From NCBI GenBank assembly GCA_029289235.1, contig JARFTZ010000045.1, positions 1-64,000 of the forward strand: a stretch of 64,000 nucleotides of DNA, written 5' to 3'. Source of the stretch: Gammaproteobacteria bacterium (GTDB lineage: Bacteria; Pseudomonadota; Gammaproteobacteria; Burkholderiales; Rhodocyclaceae). The number at the start of each line of letters is the position of its first letter. Position 1 is the first letter of the stretch. The notes beneath the pieces were generated by a model. The model was not told where the DNA came from. It did no database searches and was given only the letters and a program-made list of their open reading frames with translations. Positions 31,735 through 41,593 of the stretch are shown here, piece after piece. A program made the translations under genes and the position numbers.

Positions 31735-32631
31735 ATGCTGGATTATCAATCCTTGTTTGCCCTGGCTGCCGTCGTGCGCGAAGGTAGCTTCGATCGCGCC
31801 GCGCGCGTGCTCAACGTCACGCCGTCGGCTATCTCGCAGCGCATTCGCCTGCTGGAAGAGCGCGTCGGCTGCGCGCTGGTGGTGCGCGGGCAGCCGTGTG
31901 CCGCGACCGAAATGGGGCGGCGGCTTTGCCGGCATGTCGATCGGGTGATGCTTCTTGAGCAGGAACTGCAGGAGGCCGTGCCGGTACTCGCCCGCGAAGG
32001 CGGTGCCCGGGTGTCGCTGCCGATCGCCGTCAATGCCGACAGCCTGGCTACCTGGTTTGCGCCGGTGATTGCCGTATTCGCCGCCGACGCGCCGGTTCTG
32101 CTGGAGGTGGCCGTCGACGATCAGGACTACACGGCCGAATGGTTGCGCGGCGGCAAGGTGCTGGGCGCCGTGACGGCGACCAGTCGCCCGGCGGCGGGTT
32201 GCAACAGCCGGCCGCTTGGTGCGATGCGTTATGTCGCCGCCGCCAGCCCAGCCTTCGTGGCGCGCCATTTCTCCGATGGCGTCGGGGCCGGCAGCTTGGC
32301 GAAGGCGCCCAGTCTCGTCTTCAACAACAAGGACGAACTGCAGGCACGCTGGGCGCAGCGCCTGTGCCACCGTCATGTCGAGCTGCCGCGGCACACGCTG
32401 CCGTCGCCACAGGCGTTCGTGACCGCTGCCCTGGCCGGCATGGGGTGGGGGCTGCACCCCGAAATGCTCGTCGCGCCACTTCTGGAGGACGGCAGCCTGG
32501 TCGAACTGGTTGCCGACACGGCGCTGGACGTGCCGCTGCATTGGCACTACGCCCGCTCGGCTTCCTCGCTCCTTGAGGAATTGACCCGCCGCATCGTTCG
32601 TGCGGCGAGTGGGGCGTTGCGGCAGGCATGA
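31735..32631 (+). CDS. argP: LysR-family regulator ArgP/LysG type
   Basis: The 298-aa protein has the ArgP N-terminus DYQSLFALAAVVREGSFDRAARVLNVTPSAISQRI (helix-turn-helix). Its effector domain shows ADSLATWFAPVIA and DDQDYTAEWLRGG, known from ArgP/LysG. It should sense lysine or arginine and control the divergent exporter gene. The ATG at 31735 is the expected start, given that the family begins directly at this motif. A REP element follows within 35 bases of its stop. Confidence 0.92.
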   Translation: MLDYQSLFALAAVVREGSFDRAARVLNVTPSAISQRIRLLEERVGCALVVRGQPCAATEMGRRLCRHVDRVMLLEQELQEAVPVLAREGGARVSLPIAVNADSLATWFAPVIAVFAADAPVLLEVAVDDQDYTAEWLRGGKVLGAVTATSRPAAGCNSRPLGAMRYVAAASPAFVARHFSDGVGAGSLAKAPSLVFNNKDELQARWAQRLCHRHVELPRHTLPSPQAFVTAALAGMGWGLHPEMLVAPLLEDGSLVELVADTALDVPLHWHYARSASSLLEELTRRIVRAASGALRQA

Positions 32632-32663
32632 TCTTCCTTAGAGAAGTGCTGACTTATTGAAGA

Positions 32664-32736
32664 TTCGTCATTCCGGCGAAGGCCGGAATCCAGAAAATTC
32701 AACGAACTGGACCCCGGCCTTCGCCGGGGTGACGAA
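32664..32736. repeat. REP-like double-hairpin element R3 (inverted relative to R1, R2)
   Basis: TTCGTCATTCCGGCGAAGG, then an AATTCAACGAACTGGACC linker and the ACCCCGGCC hairpin: it is the reverse complement of R2 with only one or two differences over about 70 bases. It lies between argP and rhlE, which converge here, and may serve as a bidirectional terminator. Confidence 0.8.
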
Positions 32737-32798
32737 TAATTCAGCGTTTCCTTAGAGCCTCGAACTCCTTGGCGCCGCCCCCGCCTGTTTTCCGGCGA

Positions 32799-34160
<1,362 letters not shown>

Positions 34161-34358
34161 GTTTGGGAACTCCAGGCATCCGCCCTGCGTGCGCGGATGA
34201 CCGCGGATGCACGAACCAGTCTGGGAAGATGCTCAGGGATTGTGGGGTCAGGCCGGGCGAAGCTGCCGGGCCTGATCGGACGCACGCCAAGACTGATGAA
34301 TGGCGCTGCGAGGAGGCGTCATCCTACCACGTTCACTGGTGTTCCCGGTCGGGATGCT

Positions 34359-36020
34359 TCAGTTATCGGGAGCGGCAACGCTTCCATCAGCGCGAATCTC
34401 GTACACAGCGACCTGATTGCGCCCCTGGTGTTTCGCGTCGTAAAGCGCTTGATCGGCCCGCGCCAGCAGGGTGTCGATGTTCTCCTGGGACTTGCTCGCT
34501 GCCGTAACGCCGATCGACACGGTGATCTTGATCGGCAACCCCTGCTTCAACGGGATTTCCGTAGTCTCGACGGCACGCCGCAAGCGCTCCGCCACAGCGA
34601 ATGCGCGCAGCACGCTGGTTTCCGGCAAGACCGCGGCGAATTCCTCGCCGCCGATCCGGCCCACGATGTCCACTTCGCGAAGCATGTCGCGAAACACCTG
34701 GCCAAGGGATCGCAACACAAGATCGCCGGTCTGGTGTCCGTGCACGTCATTGATCGCCTTGAAGTGATCGACATCGAGCATCAATACGGACAACTCGCGG
34801 CCATATCGCGTTGCTGTCGCCAGTTCGCGCTCCGCGAGCTCCATGAAAAATCGTCGGCTGAAAAGCTGTGTGAGCGGGTCTGTCTGCACGATGCGCTCCA
34901 GTTCCCGCTCGACATTCTTTTGCTGCGTGACATCCTGCAGTACCCCGAAGACGGCGTTCTGCGCCGGGTCATAGACGGCGATGGAGTGAATGTCCCTGAT
35001 TTGCCCGGTGCGAGGGGCCTGGATGCGGAACTCGACATCGTATGGCACCCCTTCCTCAAGCAGTCCTTTCATTGCGGCGTCGAGCACCGGCCGATATTCC
35101 GGCATTGCCACGCGCTTGATCTGTTCAAGCGCAAAACGCTCCCCTTTCATTTCGTAAATCATGGCGGCTCCGGGGGAGGCGACGATATCCTGTGAATCGA
35201 GATGAAGTTCCCAATTGCCTGTCTTCGAGATCAATTCAGCGCGCGCCAGGCGATCGAGGTTGAGTTGCATCAACGCCTCCGCCTCGAGCCGGCGCTTGAT
35301 GTCGTCTTCCACGTCGCGATGCAGGCGGCGGTTGACGATCATGATCAGGCTGAAAACCAGGGCGATGGCCAGCAACTGAATGACGAGATACATCAACAGG
35401 TCGAAATCGTTCGGATGGAAAAAATCCGCATTCGTCGGCACGACCGACAGGTAGTAAACGGCCCGCCCGGCGAAGAGTGCGGCATACGTCGTCATCACGA
35501 CGGCAAAGAACCGGGTCCCGTGCCGCTTGCCGGCAGGCGCAAGAACGACAAGGCGCACAGCCTCCAGACTGAGCCATGCCAGCACCACGGAATAATTGAT
35601 ACAGCGCCAATAGAAGCTGGGTTCGACATACGTCAAGAACGCATGGAGTCCCAGGAAAACGGCTTGCCCCACGTACAGGCGCCGGGACGGGGGGGCGAGA
35701 TCGAGATGCACGGCCAGGCCGGCGATGAGTTGCGTGAAACCCGTGGTGACAAGGCCCGCCGCCACGATGATCGACAAGAAGTCGGGAACCTGGCCGCGCA
35801 GCAGGAACAACAAGAACGACAGAAACTGGAGTGCCAACGCCCGGACCCAGAATGCGGTGACGGGGAATTTGTGCCGGTTGTCGTGCCAGGCAATGCTCAT
35901 CACGCCGACGCAAAGGCCCAGATTGACGATGTTGATGGCCAGCAGCGTGCGAAGGTCCAGGATCTGGGATAACGGCATGGCAATGGATGGCGGCGAAAGG
36001 TGTGCGGAGTTTACCTTCAC
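34359..36020 (-). CDS. Membrane diguanylate cyclase with PAS-like sensor
   Basis: The 553-aa protein has about seven N-terminal hydrophobic helices (residues 20-230), a short coiled linker and a PAS-like domain (about 255-380). A GGDEF domain follows (about 385-545) with GRIGGEEF as active site near residue 455. The upstream REVD forms an RxxD inhibitory site. It should make c-di-GMP, with product inhibition. The seven-helix unit resembles a MASE-type sensor but is not confidently named. The GTG at 36020 is listed; an ATG at 35978 (MPLSQIL) is equally plausible. No partner phosphodiesterase is adjacent. Confidence 0.9.
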   Translation of the reverse strand: MKVNSAHLSPPSIAMPLSQILDLRTLLAINIVNLGLCVGVMSIAWHDNRHKFPVTAFWVRALALQFLSFLLFLLRGQVPDFLSIIVAAGLVTTGFTQLIAGLAVHLDLAPPSRRLYVGQAVFLGLHAFLTYVEPSFYWRCINYSVVLAWLSLEAVRLVVLAPAGKRHGTRFFAVVMTTYAALFAGRAVYYLSVVPTNADFFHPNDFDLLMYLVIQLLAIALVFSLIMIVNRRLHRDVEDDIKRRLEAEALMQLNLDRLARAELISKTGNWELHLDSQDIVASPGAAMIYEMKGERFALEQIKRVAMPEYRPVLDAAMKGLLEEGVPYDVEFRIQAPRTGQIRDIHSIAVYDPAQNAVFGVLQDVTQQKNVERELERIVQTDPLTQLFSRRFFMELAERELATATRYGRELSVLMLDVDHFKAINDVHGHQTGDLVLRSLGQVFRDMLREVDIVGRIGGEEFAAVLPETSVLRAFAVAERLRRAVETTEIPLKQGLPIKITVSIGVTAASKSQENIDTLLARADQALYDAKHQGRNQVAVYEIRADGSVAAPDN

Positions 36021-36069
36021 TCACGGCCTGTCAGAAGAATGAAAGCGCGAGGTATTGGCGCTCCTTGCT

Positions 36070-36951
36070 TCAAACTCCATCGACCCCGCACAGCGCGAGG
36101 ATCGCCCGCAGTCCCGGGCTGAGGTGTTTGTCGCGGTGGAGGACGACCTGGAATTGGCGTTCGAGATTGAGAAAGGGCGTCGATACCGGGGCGAGCCAGC
36201 CGGACTGGATGGCGTCGCGCAGTTCGAGGGTCGAGAGGCAGCCGATGCCGAGGCCGTTGCGGACGCACTGGCGGATCGCTTCCGGCTGTTCGAGTTCGAA
36301 GGCGATGCGGCGCGGCAGGCTGGCACTGGCCAACGCCCGGTCGAAGACGTCGCGGGTGCCGGAGCCTTTTTCGCGCAGGATCCAGCTGACCTCCTTGAGG
36401 TCGTCGTGTGTCGCGGTTTTTCCGGCCAGCGGGTTGTCGGCCGCGACAAAGACGCTGAGCCGGTCCTGGTGCCAGACGTGGCGCTGCAGGCGTTCATCCT
36501 GCACAAGGCCTTCGACGAAGCCGAGGTCGATGCGGTAGGCCAGCAGGTCGGCGACGACCTGTTCGGTGTTTTTCAGCGACAGGCGCACGCGCCCGTGCGG
36601 ATGCCGCCGCCCGAGTTCGGCGAGCAGGACGGGAAGAAGGTGGTTGCCGATCGTCAGGCTGGCGCCGAGATCGAGGTCGAAAGCCAGTTGGCCGCCGTCG
36701 CTCGCCGATTCGATCTCGCGGACTCGGTCGAGGACGTCGAGCGCCTTCGGCAGCAACTGGCGGCCGGGTTCGTTGAGCCGAAGCTGGCGGCCGATGCGGT
36801 CGAACAGCAGCGTCCCGAGTTGCTGTTCCAGTTCGCCGAGTGCGGTGCTGGCGGCCGATTGCGTCAGGGCGATGCTCTCGGCGGCACGGGTGACATGCTC
36901 GTGGCTGGCGACGGCGGTGAATACCTCGAGTTGGCGCAGGGTGATTTTCAT
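36070..36951 (-). CDS. LysR-family regulator, YeiE-like
   Basis: The 293-aa LysR protein has TLRQLEVFTAVASHEHVTRAAESIALTQSAAS at the N-terminus and the CysB/CbbR-like effector segment ASLTIGNHLLPVLLAE. The ATG at 36951 gives the canonical MKITLRQLEVF start; the longer frame is not needed. It is divergent from the YeiH-like gene with 92 bases between, as yeiE and yeiH are in enterics. It probably controls that transporter, perhaps in response to a sulfur compound (inference). Confidence 0.88.
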   Translation of the reverse strand: MKITLRQLEVFTAVASHEHVTRAAESIALTQSAASTALGELEQQLGTLLFDRIGRQLRLNEPGRQLLPKALDVLDRVREIESASDGGQLAFDLDLGASLTIGNHLLPVLLAELGRRHPHGRVRLSLKNTEQVVADLLAYRIDLGFVEGLVQDERLQRHVWHQDRLSVFVAADNPLAGKTATHDDLKEVSWILREKGSGTRDVFDRALASASLPRRIAFELEQPEAIRQCVRNGLGIGCLSTLELRDAIQSGWLAPVSTPFLNLERQFQVVLHRDKHLSPGLRAILALCGVDGV

Positions 36952-37043
36952 TTGCAGAATTGATTGAAATAATAAAAACAATCTGTTTTACAGATTTTAG
37001 TCGGCTGGATTATCGTTCGCCATCTTTTTCCCGGATGGGTTCG

Positions 37044-38054
37044 ATGCTCAGGAAAGACAGCATTTTCGTCGGTGTCGCGCTGGTCGCGGCGATTGCTGCG
37101 GCGGCCTGGTGCCTCGCCCAGTGGGAGAGCGTCCGCCAGTACGCGGTGAGTTCGCTGACGCTGGCGCTGCTGCTCGGCGCGCTGCTCGGCAACTTTCTGC
37201 CGCGGGTCGGGCACGGCGCCTTCCGGCCCGGTCTGGCGTTCGCGCAGCGTCGCTTCCTGCGCGCCGGCGTGGCGCTGTACGGCTTCAACCTGAGCGTGCA
37301 GCAGATACTTCAGGTCGGGAGCACCGGCATCCTGGTCGATCTCGTGATGGTGGTTTCGACCTTGGGGCTCGGCTGGTTCGTCGGCCGTCGCCTGCTCGGG
37401 ATGGACCGCGAGACGGTATTGCTGGCCTCCGCCGGCAGTGCGATCTGCGGCGCGGCGGCGGTAGTGGCGACGGTGCCGATGCTGCGTTCGGACGACTCCA
37501 CGCTGGCCGGCAAGAGCGCGGTAGCCGTGGCGACGGTGGTCCTTTTCGGCACGCTGGCGATGCTTCTCTATCCGCTGATCTACGCGTGGCTCGGCGCCGG
37601 CGCGTTCGATTTCGGCATCTACGTCGGTTCGACGGTGCACGAGGTGGCGCAAGTGGTGGCCATCGGCAGCACGATCGGTGGCGAGGTCGCCAGCAGCGCG
37701 GTGATTGTCAAGATGATCCGGGTGATGCTGCTGGTGCCGTTCCTGATCGCGGTGGGCTGGTTCGCCGGAAGAGGGGGAGAGCGGAGCAACGGTAATTCCT
37801 TGCCGATCCCGTGGTTCGCCGTCGCCTTCGTGGCGCTGGCCGGGGTCAATTCGCTGCACGTCCTGCCTGCGGACGTGGTGGAGTTCCTGCGCATCGGCGG
37901 GGCACTGTTGCTGACGATGGCGATGGCCTCGCTGGGCATCGACACCAACGTGACGCGGATGAAGCAGGCGGGCTGGCGCCCGGTGCTGCTCGGCGCGGGC
38001 TTGTTCGTCCATCTCGTGCTGATCGGCGGTCTGGTGAACTGGCTGGCGGCCTGA
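37044..38054 (+). CDS. yeiH: YeiH/UPF0324 family putative sulfate exporter
   Basis: The 336-aa membrane protein has about ten helices. LRAGVALYGFNLSVQQI, ASAGSAICGAAAVVA and YVGSTVHEVAQVVAIG are the conserved motifs of the YeiH/PSE family, putative exporters of sulfonates or sulfate. The ATG at 37044 has GGATGGG at good spacing; an ATG nine bases earlier (37035) is also possible. The frame remains open to 36960 but that leader is unlike the family. It is divergent from the YeiE-like regulator. Confidence 0.85.
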   Translation: MLRKDSIFVGVALVAAIAAAAWCLAQWESVRQYAVSSLTLALLLGALLGNFLPRVGHGAFRPGLAFAQRRFLRAGVALYGFNLSVQQILQVGSTGILVDLVMVVSTLGLGWFVGRRLLGMDRETVLLASAGSAICGAAAVVATVPMLRSDDSTLAGKSAVAVATVVLFGTLAMLLYPLIYAWLGAGAFDFGIYVGSTVHEVAQVVAIGSTIGGEVASSAVIVKMIRVMLLVPFLIAVGWFAGRGGERSNGNSLPIPWFAVAFVALAGVNSLHVLPADVVEFLRIGGALLLTMAMASLGIDTNVTRMKQAGWRPVLLGAGLFVHLVLIGGLVNWLAA

Positions 38055-38099
38055 CGCGGCGGGTATCATTCCTCTTCGTTCGAGGACGGGAGGAAAGAA

Positions 38100-38762
38100 A
38101 TGCGTCTGTTGCTGGTCGAGGATGATCCGATGATCGGTGCCAGCGTCCAGCGCGGCCTGAAGCAGGAAGGCTACAGTGTCGACTGGGTGCGCGACGGCGC
38201 CGCCGCCGAAGGGGCGTTGGCCGACGGGGTGCATGAACTGATCCTGCTCGACCTCGGCCTGCCGCGCAAAAGCGGGCTGGAACTGCTCGCCGCACTGCGG
38301 CGCAGGGGCGTGGCGACGCCGGTGCTGGTGATTACCGCCCGCGATTCGGTGGCCGACCGGGTCAAGGGGCTCGACGCCGGCGCCGACGATTATCTCGTCA
38401 AGCCGTTTGATCTCGACGAATTGTCAGCGCGCGTGCGCGCCCTGTTGCGGCGGCAAGGCGGGCGGGCTTCGCCGGTGCTCGACGTCGGGCCGCTGTCGCT
38501 CGATCCGGCGGTGCACGCCGTGACGCTCGACGGAGCGCCGGTTGCCCTCTCCAAGCGCGAATTCTCCTTGCTGCACGCGCTGATGAAACAGCCCGGTGTG
38601 CCGCTGTCGCGGGCGCAGATCGAGGAGAGCCTGTATGGCTGGGGCGAGGAGATCGAAAGCAACGCTGTCGAAGTGCACATCCACGCGCTGCGGCGCAAGA
38701 TCGGCGCGGAGCGCATCCGCAACGTGCGCGGCGTCGGCTACATGGTGCCGGCCGAGCCATGA
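38100..38762 (+). CDS. OmpR-family response regulator, QseB/PmrA type
   Basis: The 220-aa protein has a receiver domain (VEDDPMIG acidic pocket, ILLDLGLP with Asp51 phospho-acceptor, LVKPF Lys) and a C-terminal winged helix (SKREFSLLHALM, VEVHIHALRRKIG, IRNVRGVGYMV). Sequence and neighbour resemble QseB/PmrA. The stop overlaps the kinase ATG by four bases. The AGGACGGGAGG site precedes the ATG by 8 bases. It is expected to bind YTTAAG-type direct repeats, one of which lies just downstream of the kinase. Confidence 0.93.
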   Translation: MRLLLVEDDPMIGASVQRGLKQEGYSVDWVRDGAAAEGALADGVHELILLDLGLPRKSGLELLAALRRRGVATPVLVITARDSVADRVKGLDAGADDYLVKPFDLDELSARVRALLRRQGGRASPVLDVGPLSLDPAVHAVTLDGAPVALSKREFSLLHALMKQPGVPLSRAQIEESLYGWGEEIESNAVEVHIHALRRKIGAERIRNVRGVGYMVPAEP

Positions 38763-40057
38763 ACTCGATCCGCCGCCATCTGTTGCTGGCGCTGCTGGGA
38801 ACGCTGGGCGCGGCCATGTTGCTGGCCGGCTGGGCCACCTACCGCACGGCGCTTGATGAGGCCGGGGAACTGTTCGACTACCACCTGGAGCAGATTGCCT
38901 TGTCGCTGCGCGATCAGCGCTTCGAGGGCGGCGCCCAGGCGCTGGCCAGTGACGAGCGGCTCGACTACGTGATCCGGGTGTGGGACCAGAACGGCCTCAC
39001 CGTGTTTTACTCGCGGCCGCATTACACGCTGCCGGAACTGACTCGTCTTGGCTACTCGACGACAGAAACCGACGAGGAAGCCTGGCGCCTCTACGCCATC
39101 CAGTATCGCGGCCTGACGATCGCCGTGGCGCAGCCGATTCGTGTGCGCAACCAGCTCGCTGCGGCGGCGGCGTGGAGGACGCTGCAGCCGTTCCTCATTC
39201 TGCTGCCGATGCTCGGATTCCTGACCTGGTGGCTGGTCGGGCGCGGCCTGCGGCCTCTCGGCAGGCTGGCGCAGTCGGTGCAGGCGCGGACGCCGGATTC
39301 GCTCGATGTCCTGCCGGCGGGCGACGTGCCGGAAGAGGTGCGGCCGCTGGTCGATTCGCTGAACGATCTGCTGACCCGCCTCAAGGCGGCGCTCGATGCG
39401 CAACGGGCCTTCGTCGGCGATGCCGCGCACGAGTTGCGGACGCCGCTGACCGCGTTGCAGTTACAGACGCAGCTGGTCGAACGGGCGCGTACGGAGGATG
39501 ATCGGGCGGCGGCTTTGGGCGACCTGAAGCAGGGGTTGCAGCGCGCGAGCCACACCGTCCAGCAGATGCTGACGCTGGCGCGGCAGGAGCCGGAAGCCTC
39601 ACAGGCGACGATGAGCGATGTCCGACTGGCTGATGTCGTGCGCGAATCGGTGACCGAGCATCTGCGTCTGGCCGAAACCCGGCATATCGACCTCGGCGTC
39701 GCGCAGGCGGATGAAGCGGCGATGGTTCGCGGCGACGCGGGCGCCCTGAAGATACTTCTCGCCAATCTGATCGGCAACGCCCTGCGCTACGCGCCCGACG
39801 GCGGACGGGTCGATGTGTCGTGCGTGCTGGCGGACGGAGTTGCCAGACTGGAAGTTGCCGACAACGGCCCGGGCATTCCGCCGGATGAGCGCGGCCGCGT
39901 CTTCGACCGCTTTTACCGGCGTGGCAGCGGTTCAGGAGCCGGTCTGGGGCTAGCCATCGTGCAGACGATCGCCCGGCGGCACCGGGCATCGGTGGAACTC
40001 GGCGACGCCGATGGCGGCGGCTTGAAAGCACGAGTGACGTTCCCTCCCTTTTCTTAA
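38759..40057 (+). CDS. Sensor histidine kinase, QseC/PmrB type
   Basis: The 432-aa membrane kinase has two N-terminal helices (about 8-28 and 140-165) bracketing a periplasmic domain, then a HAMP linker. The phospho-acceptor His224 lies in GDAAHELRTPLTALQLQ, the N box is LANLIGNALRYAPDGG and the catalytic boxes are DNGPGIPPDERG and GAGLGLAIVQTIARRH. It pairs with the upstream response regulator. Its signal cannot be deduced from sequence; QseC/PmrB relatives sense quinones, cations or membrane stress. Confidence 0.93.
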   Translation: MNSIRRHLLLALLGTLGAAMLLAGWATYRTALDEAGELFDYHLEQIALSLRDQRFEGGAQALASDERLDYVIRVWDQNGLTVFYSRPHYTLPELTRLGYSTTETDEEAWRLYAIQYRGLTIAVAQPIRVRNQLAAAAAWRTLQPFLILLPMLGFLTWWLVGRGLRPLGRLAQSVQARTPDSLDVLPAGDVPEEVRPLVDSLNDLLTRLKAALDAQRAFVGDAAHELRTPLTALQLQTQLVERARTEDDRAAALGDLKQGLQRASHTVQQMLTLARQEPEASQATMSDVRLADVVRESVTEHLRLAETRHIDLGVAQADEAAMVRGDAGALKILLANLIGNALRYAPDGGRVDVSCVLADGVARLEVADNGPGIPPDERGRVFDRFYRRGSGSGAGLGLAIVQTIARRHRASVELGDADGGGLKARVTFPPFS

Positions 40058-40086
40058 GCAAAGTTTAAGTATCGGTTCGTTAGGAT
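40053..40086 (+). promoter_or_regulatory. PmrA/QseB-like box and promoter before the protease gene
   Basis: CTTAAG at 40053-40058 and TTTAAG at 40064-40069 form a direct repeat with 5-base spacing, matching the YTTAAG-N5-YTTAAG box bound by PmrA-type response regulators. A TAGGAT at 40081-40086 could be the -10. The box overlaps the stop codon of the kinase gene. A small CAAAGCC/GGCTTTG hairpin follows in the presumed leader. Confidence 0.55.
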
Positions 40087-40148
40087 GCCTCCATCGCAAA
40101 GCCTCGGCTTTGTCTGAACGACCCATGATTCTCAAGGAGGAACCGATC

Positions 40149-41582
40149 ATGACGACCGCTATGCTCAAGAAAACACTGATTGTCGCTGTCGTGACCGCCG
40201 CGCTGAGCGGGGCCTATTCGATTGCCGTCAAGGGCGGCGTCTGGAACGTCTACGCGGCGCCGGGCTCCGTCGCGGCAGCGGTGGCGTTGCCTGACATGAG
40301 CGAGATCGTTGCGCGCAACAGTCCGGCGGTGGTCAATATCAGCATGTCCGGCAAGGTGAAGAACCCGAACGTGCCGGACTTCCCCGGGCTCGATCCGAAC
40401 GATCCGTTCTACGAGTTTTTCCGCCATTTCGGCATTCCGCAGCAGCGCGGCGAGCAGCGCGTGCGCGGCCAGGGGTCTGGCTTCATCGTCCGCGAGGACG
40501 GCGTCATCCTGACCAATGCGCATGTGATCGACGGTGCCGACGAAGTGATCGTCCGCCTTAACGACAAGCGCGAGTTCAAGGCCAAGGTGCTTGGGGCCGA
40601 CAAGGCGACCGACGTGGCGGTGCTCAAGATCGAGGCGCGCAGTCTGCCGACGGTGAAGCTCGGCAGCACGGCGAACACGCGTGTCGGCGAATGGGTGCTG
40701 GCGATCGGCTCGCCGTTCGGTTTCGAAAGCAGCGCCAGCGCTGGTATCGTGTCCGCCAAGTCGCGCTCGCTGCCGGACGACAACTATGTGCCGTTCATCC
40801 AGACCGACGTGGCGGTCAATCCCGGCAACTCGGGCGGGCCGCTGTTCAACATGGCCGGCGAGGTGATCGGGATCAACTCGCAGATATACAGCCGCACTGG
40901 CGGCTACCAGGGCCTCTCGTTCGCCATCCCGATCGACGTCGCGATGTCGATCCAGGACCAGATCATGAAGCACGGCAAGGTGCAGCGCGGCCGGTTGGGG
41001 GTTTCGATCCAGGAGGTCAACCAGTCGCTGGCCGAGTCGTTCGGCCTCTCCAAGCCGGCTGGCGCGCTGATCAGCTCTGTCGAGTCCGGCAGCCCCGCGG
41101 CCAAGGCCGGGCTGGAATCGGGCGACGTGATCCTGGCGGTCAACGGCAAGGAGATCCAGTCGTCGAACGAACTGCCGCCGATCATTGCCAATATCCGCCC
41201 CGGCGAGACGGCGAAGCTGCAGATCTGGCGCAAGGGCAGCACACGTGACATCGAGGTCAAGGTCGGCGGCGCGAAAGACGAGAAGACGGCCAGCGCTGAT
41301 GGCAAGGAAACGACGCAAAGCAAACTGGGCCTGGCCCTGCGCACGCTGACCCCGGAAGAGACTCGCCAGATCGGCGGCAAGGGCGGCCTCGTCGTGGAGA
41401 ACGTCTCCGGTGCTGCGGCCAAGGCAGGTATCCGGCGTGGCGATGTCGTGCTGTCGGTCAATGGCGAGCCGGTGGCGAACGTCGAGCAATTGCGCGCGCT
41501 GGTGGCGAAGGCCTCGAAGCGGGTCGCGCTGCTGATTCAGCGTGGTGACGCGAAGTTGTTCGTGCCGGTCGATCTCGGTTGA
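40149..41582 (+). CDS. Do/DegP-type periplasmic serine endoprotease
   Basis: The 477-aa protein has an N-terminal signal or anchor segment (TLIVAVVTAALSGAYSIAV), then a trypsin-like domain with catalytic triad His125 (TNAHV), Asp155 (TDVAVLK) and Ser228 (GNSGGPL). Two PDZ domains follow (about 275-360 and 390-470). It degrades misfolded envelope proteins, as DegP/MucD. The ATG at 40149 follows CAAGGAGGAACC; an earlier ATG at 40110 would add a hydrophilic leader. The PmrA-like box upstream suggests control by the adjacent two-component system. Confidence 0.93.
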   Translation: MTTAMLKKTLIVAVVTAALSGAYSIAVKGGVWNVYAAPGSVAAAVALPDMSEIVARNSPAVVNISMSGKVKNPNVPDFPGLDPNDPFYEFFRHFGIPQQRGEQRVRGQGSGFIVREDGVILTNAHVIDGADEVIVRLNDKREFKAKVLGADKATDVAVLKIEARSLPTVKLGSTANTRVGEWVLAIGSPFGFESSASAGIVSAKSRSLPDDNYVPFIQTDVAVNPGNSGGPLFNMAGEVIGINSQIYSRTGGYQGLSFAIPIDVAMSIQDQIMKHGKVQRGRLGVSIQEVNQSLAESFGLSKPAGALISSVESGSPAAKAGLESGDVILAVNGKEIQSSNELPPIIANIRPGETAKLQIWRKGSTRDIEVKVGGAKDEKTASADGKETTQSKLGLALRTLTPEETRQIGGKGGLVVENVSGAAAKAGIRRGDVVLSVNGEPVANVEQLRALVAKASKRVALLIQRGDAKLFVPVDLG

Positions 41583-41593
41583 CAGCGTCGCTA

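Noticed and set aside
9428-32736. Recurrent palindromes as a CRISPR array
   Set aside because: The copies are isolated, kilobases apart and in both orientations, with no regular spacers and no cas genes.
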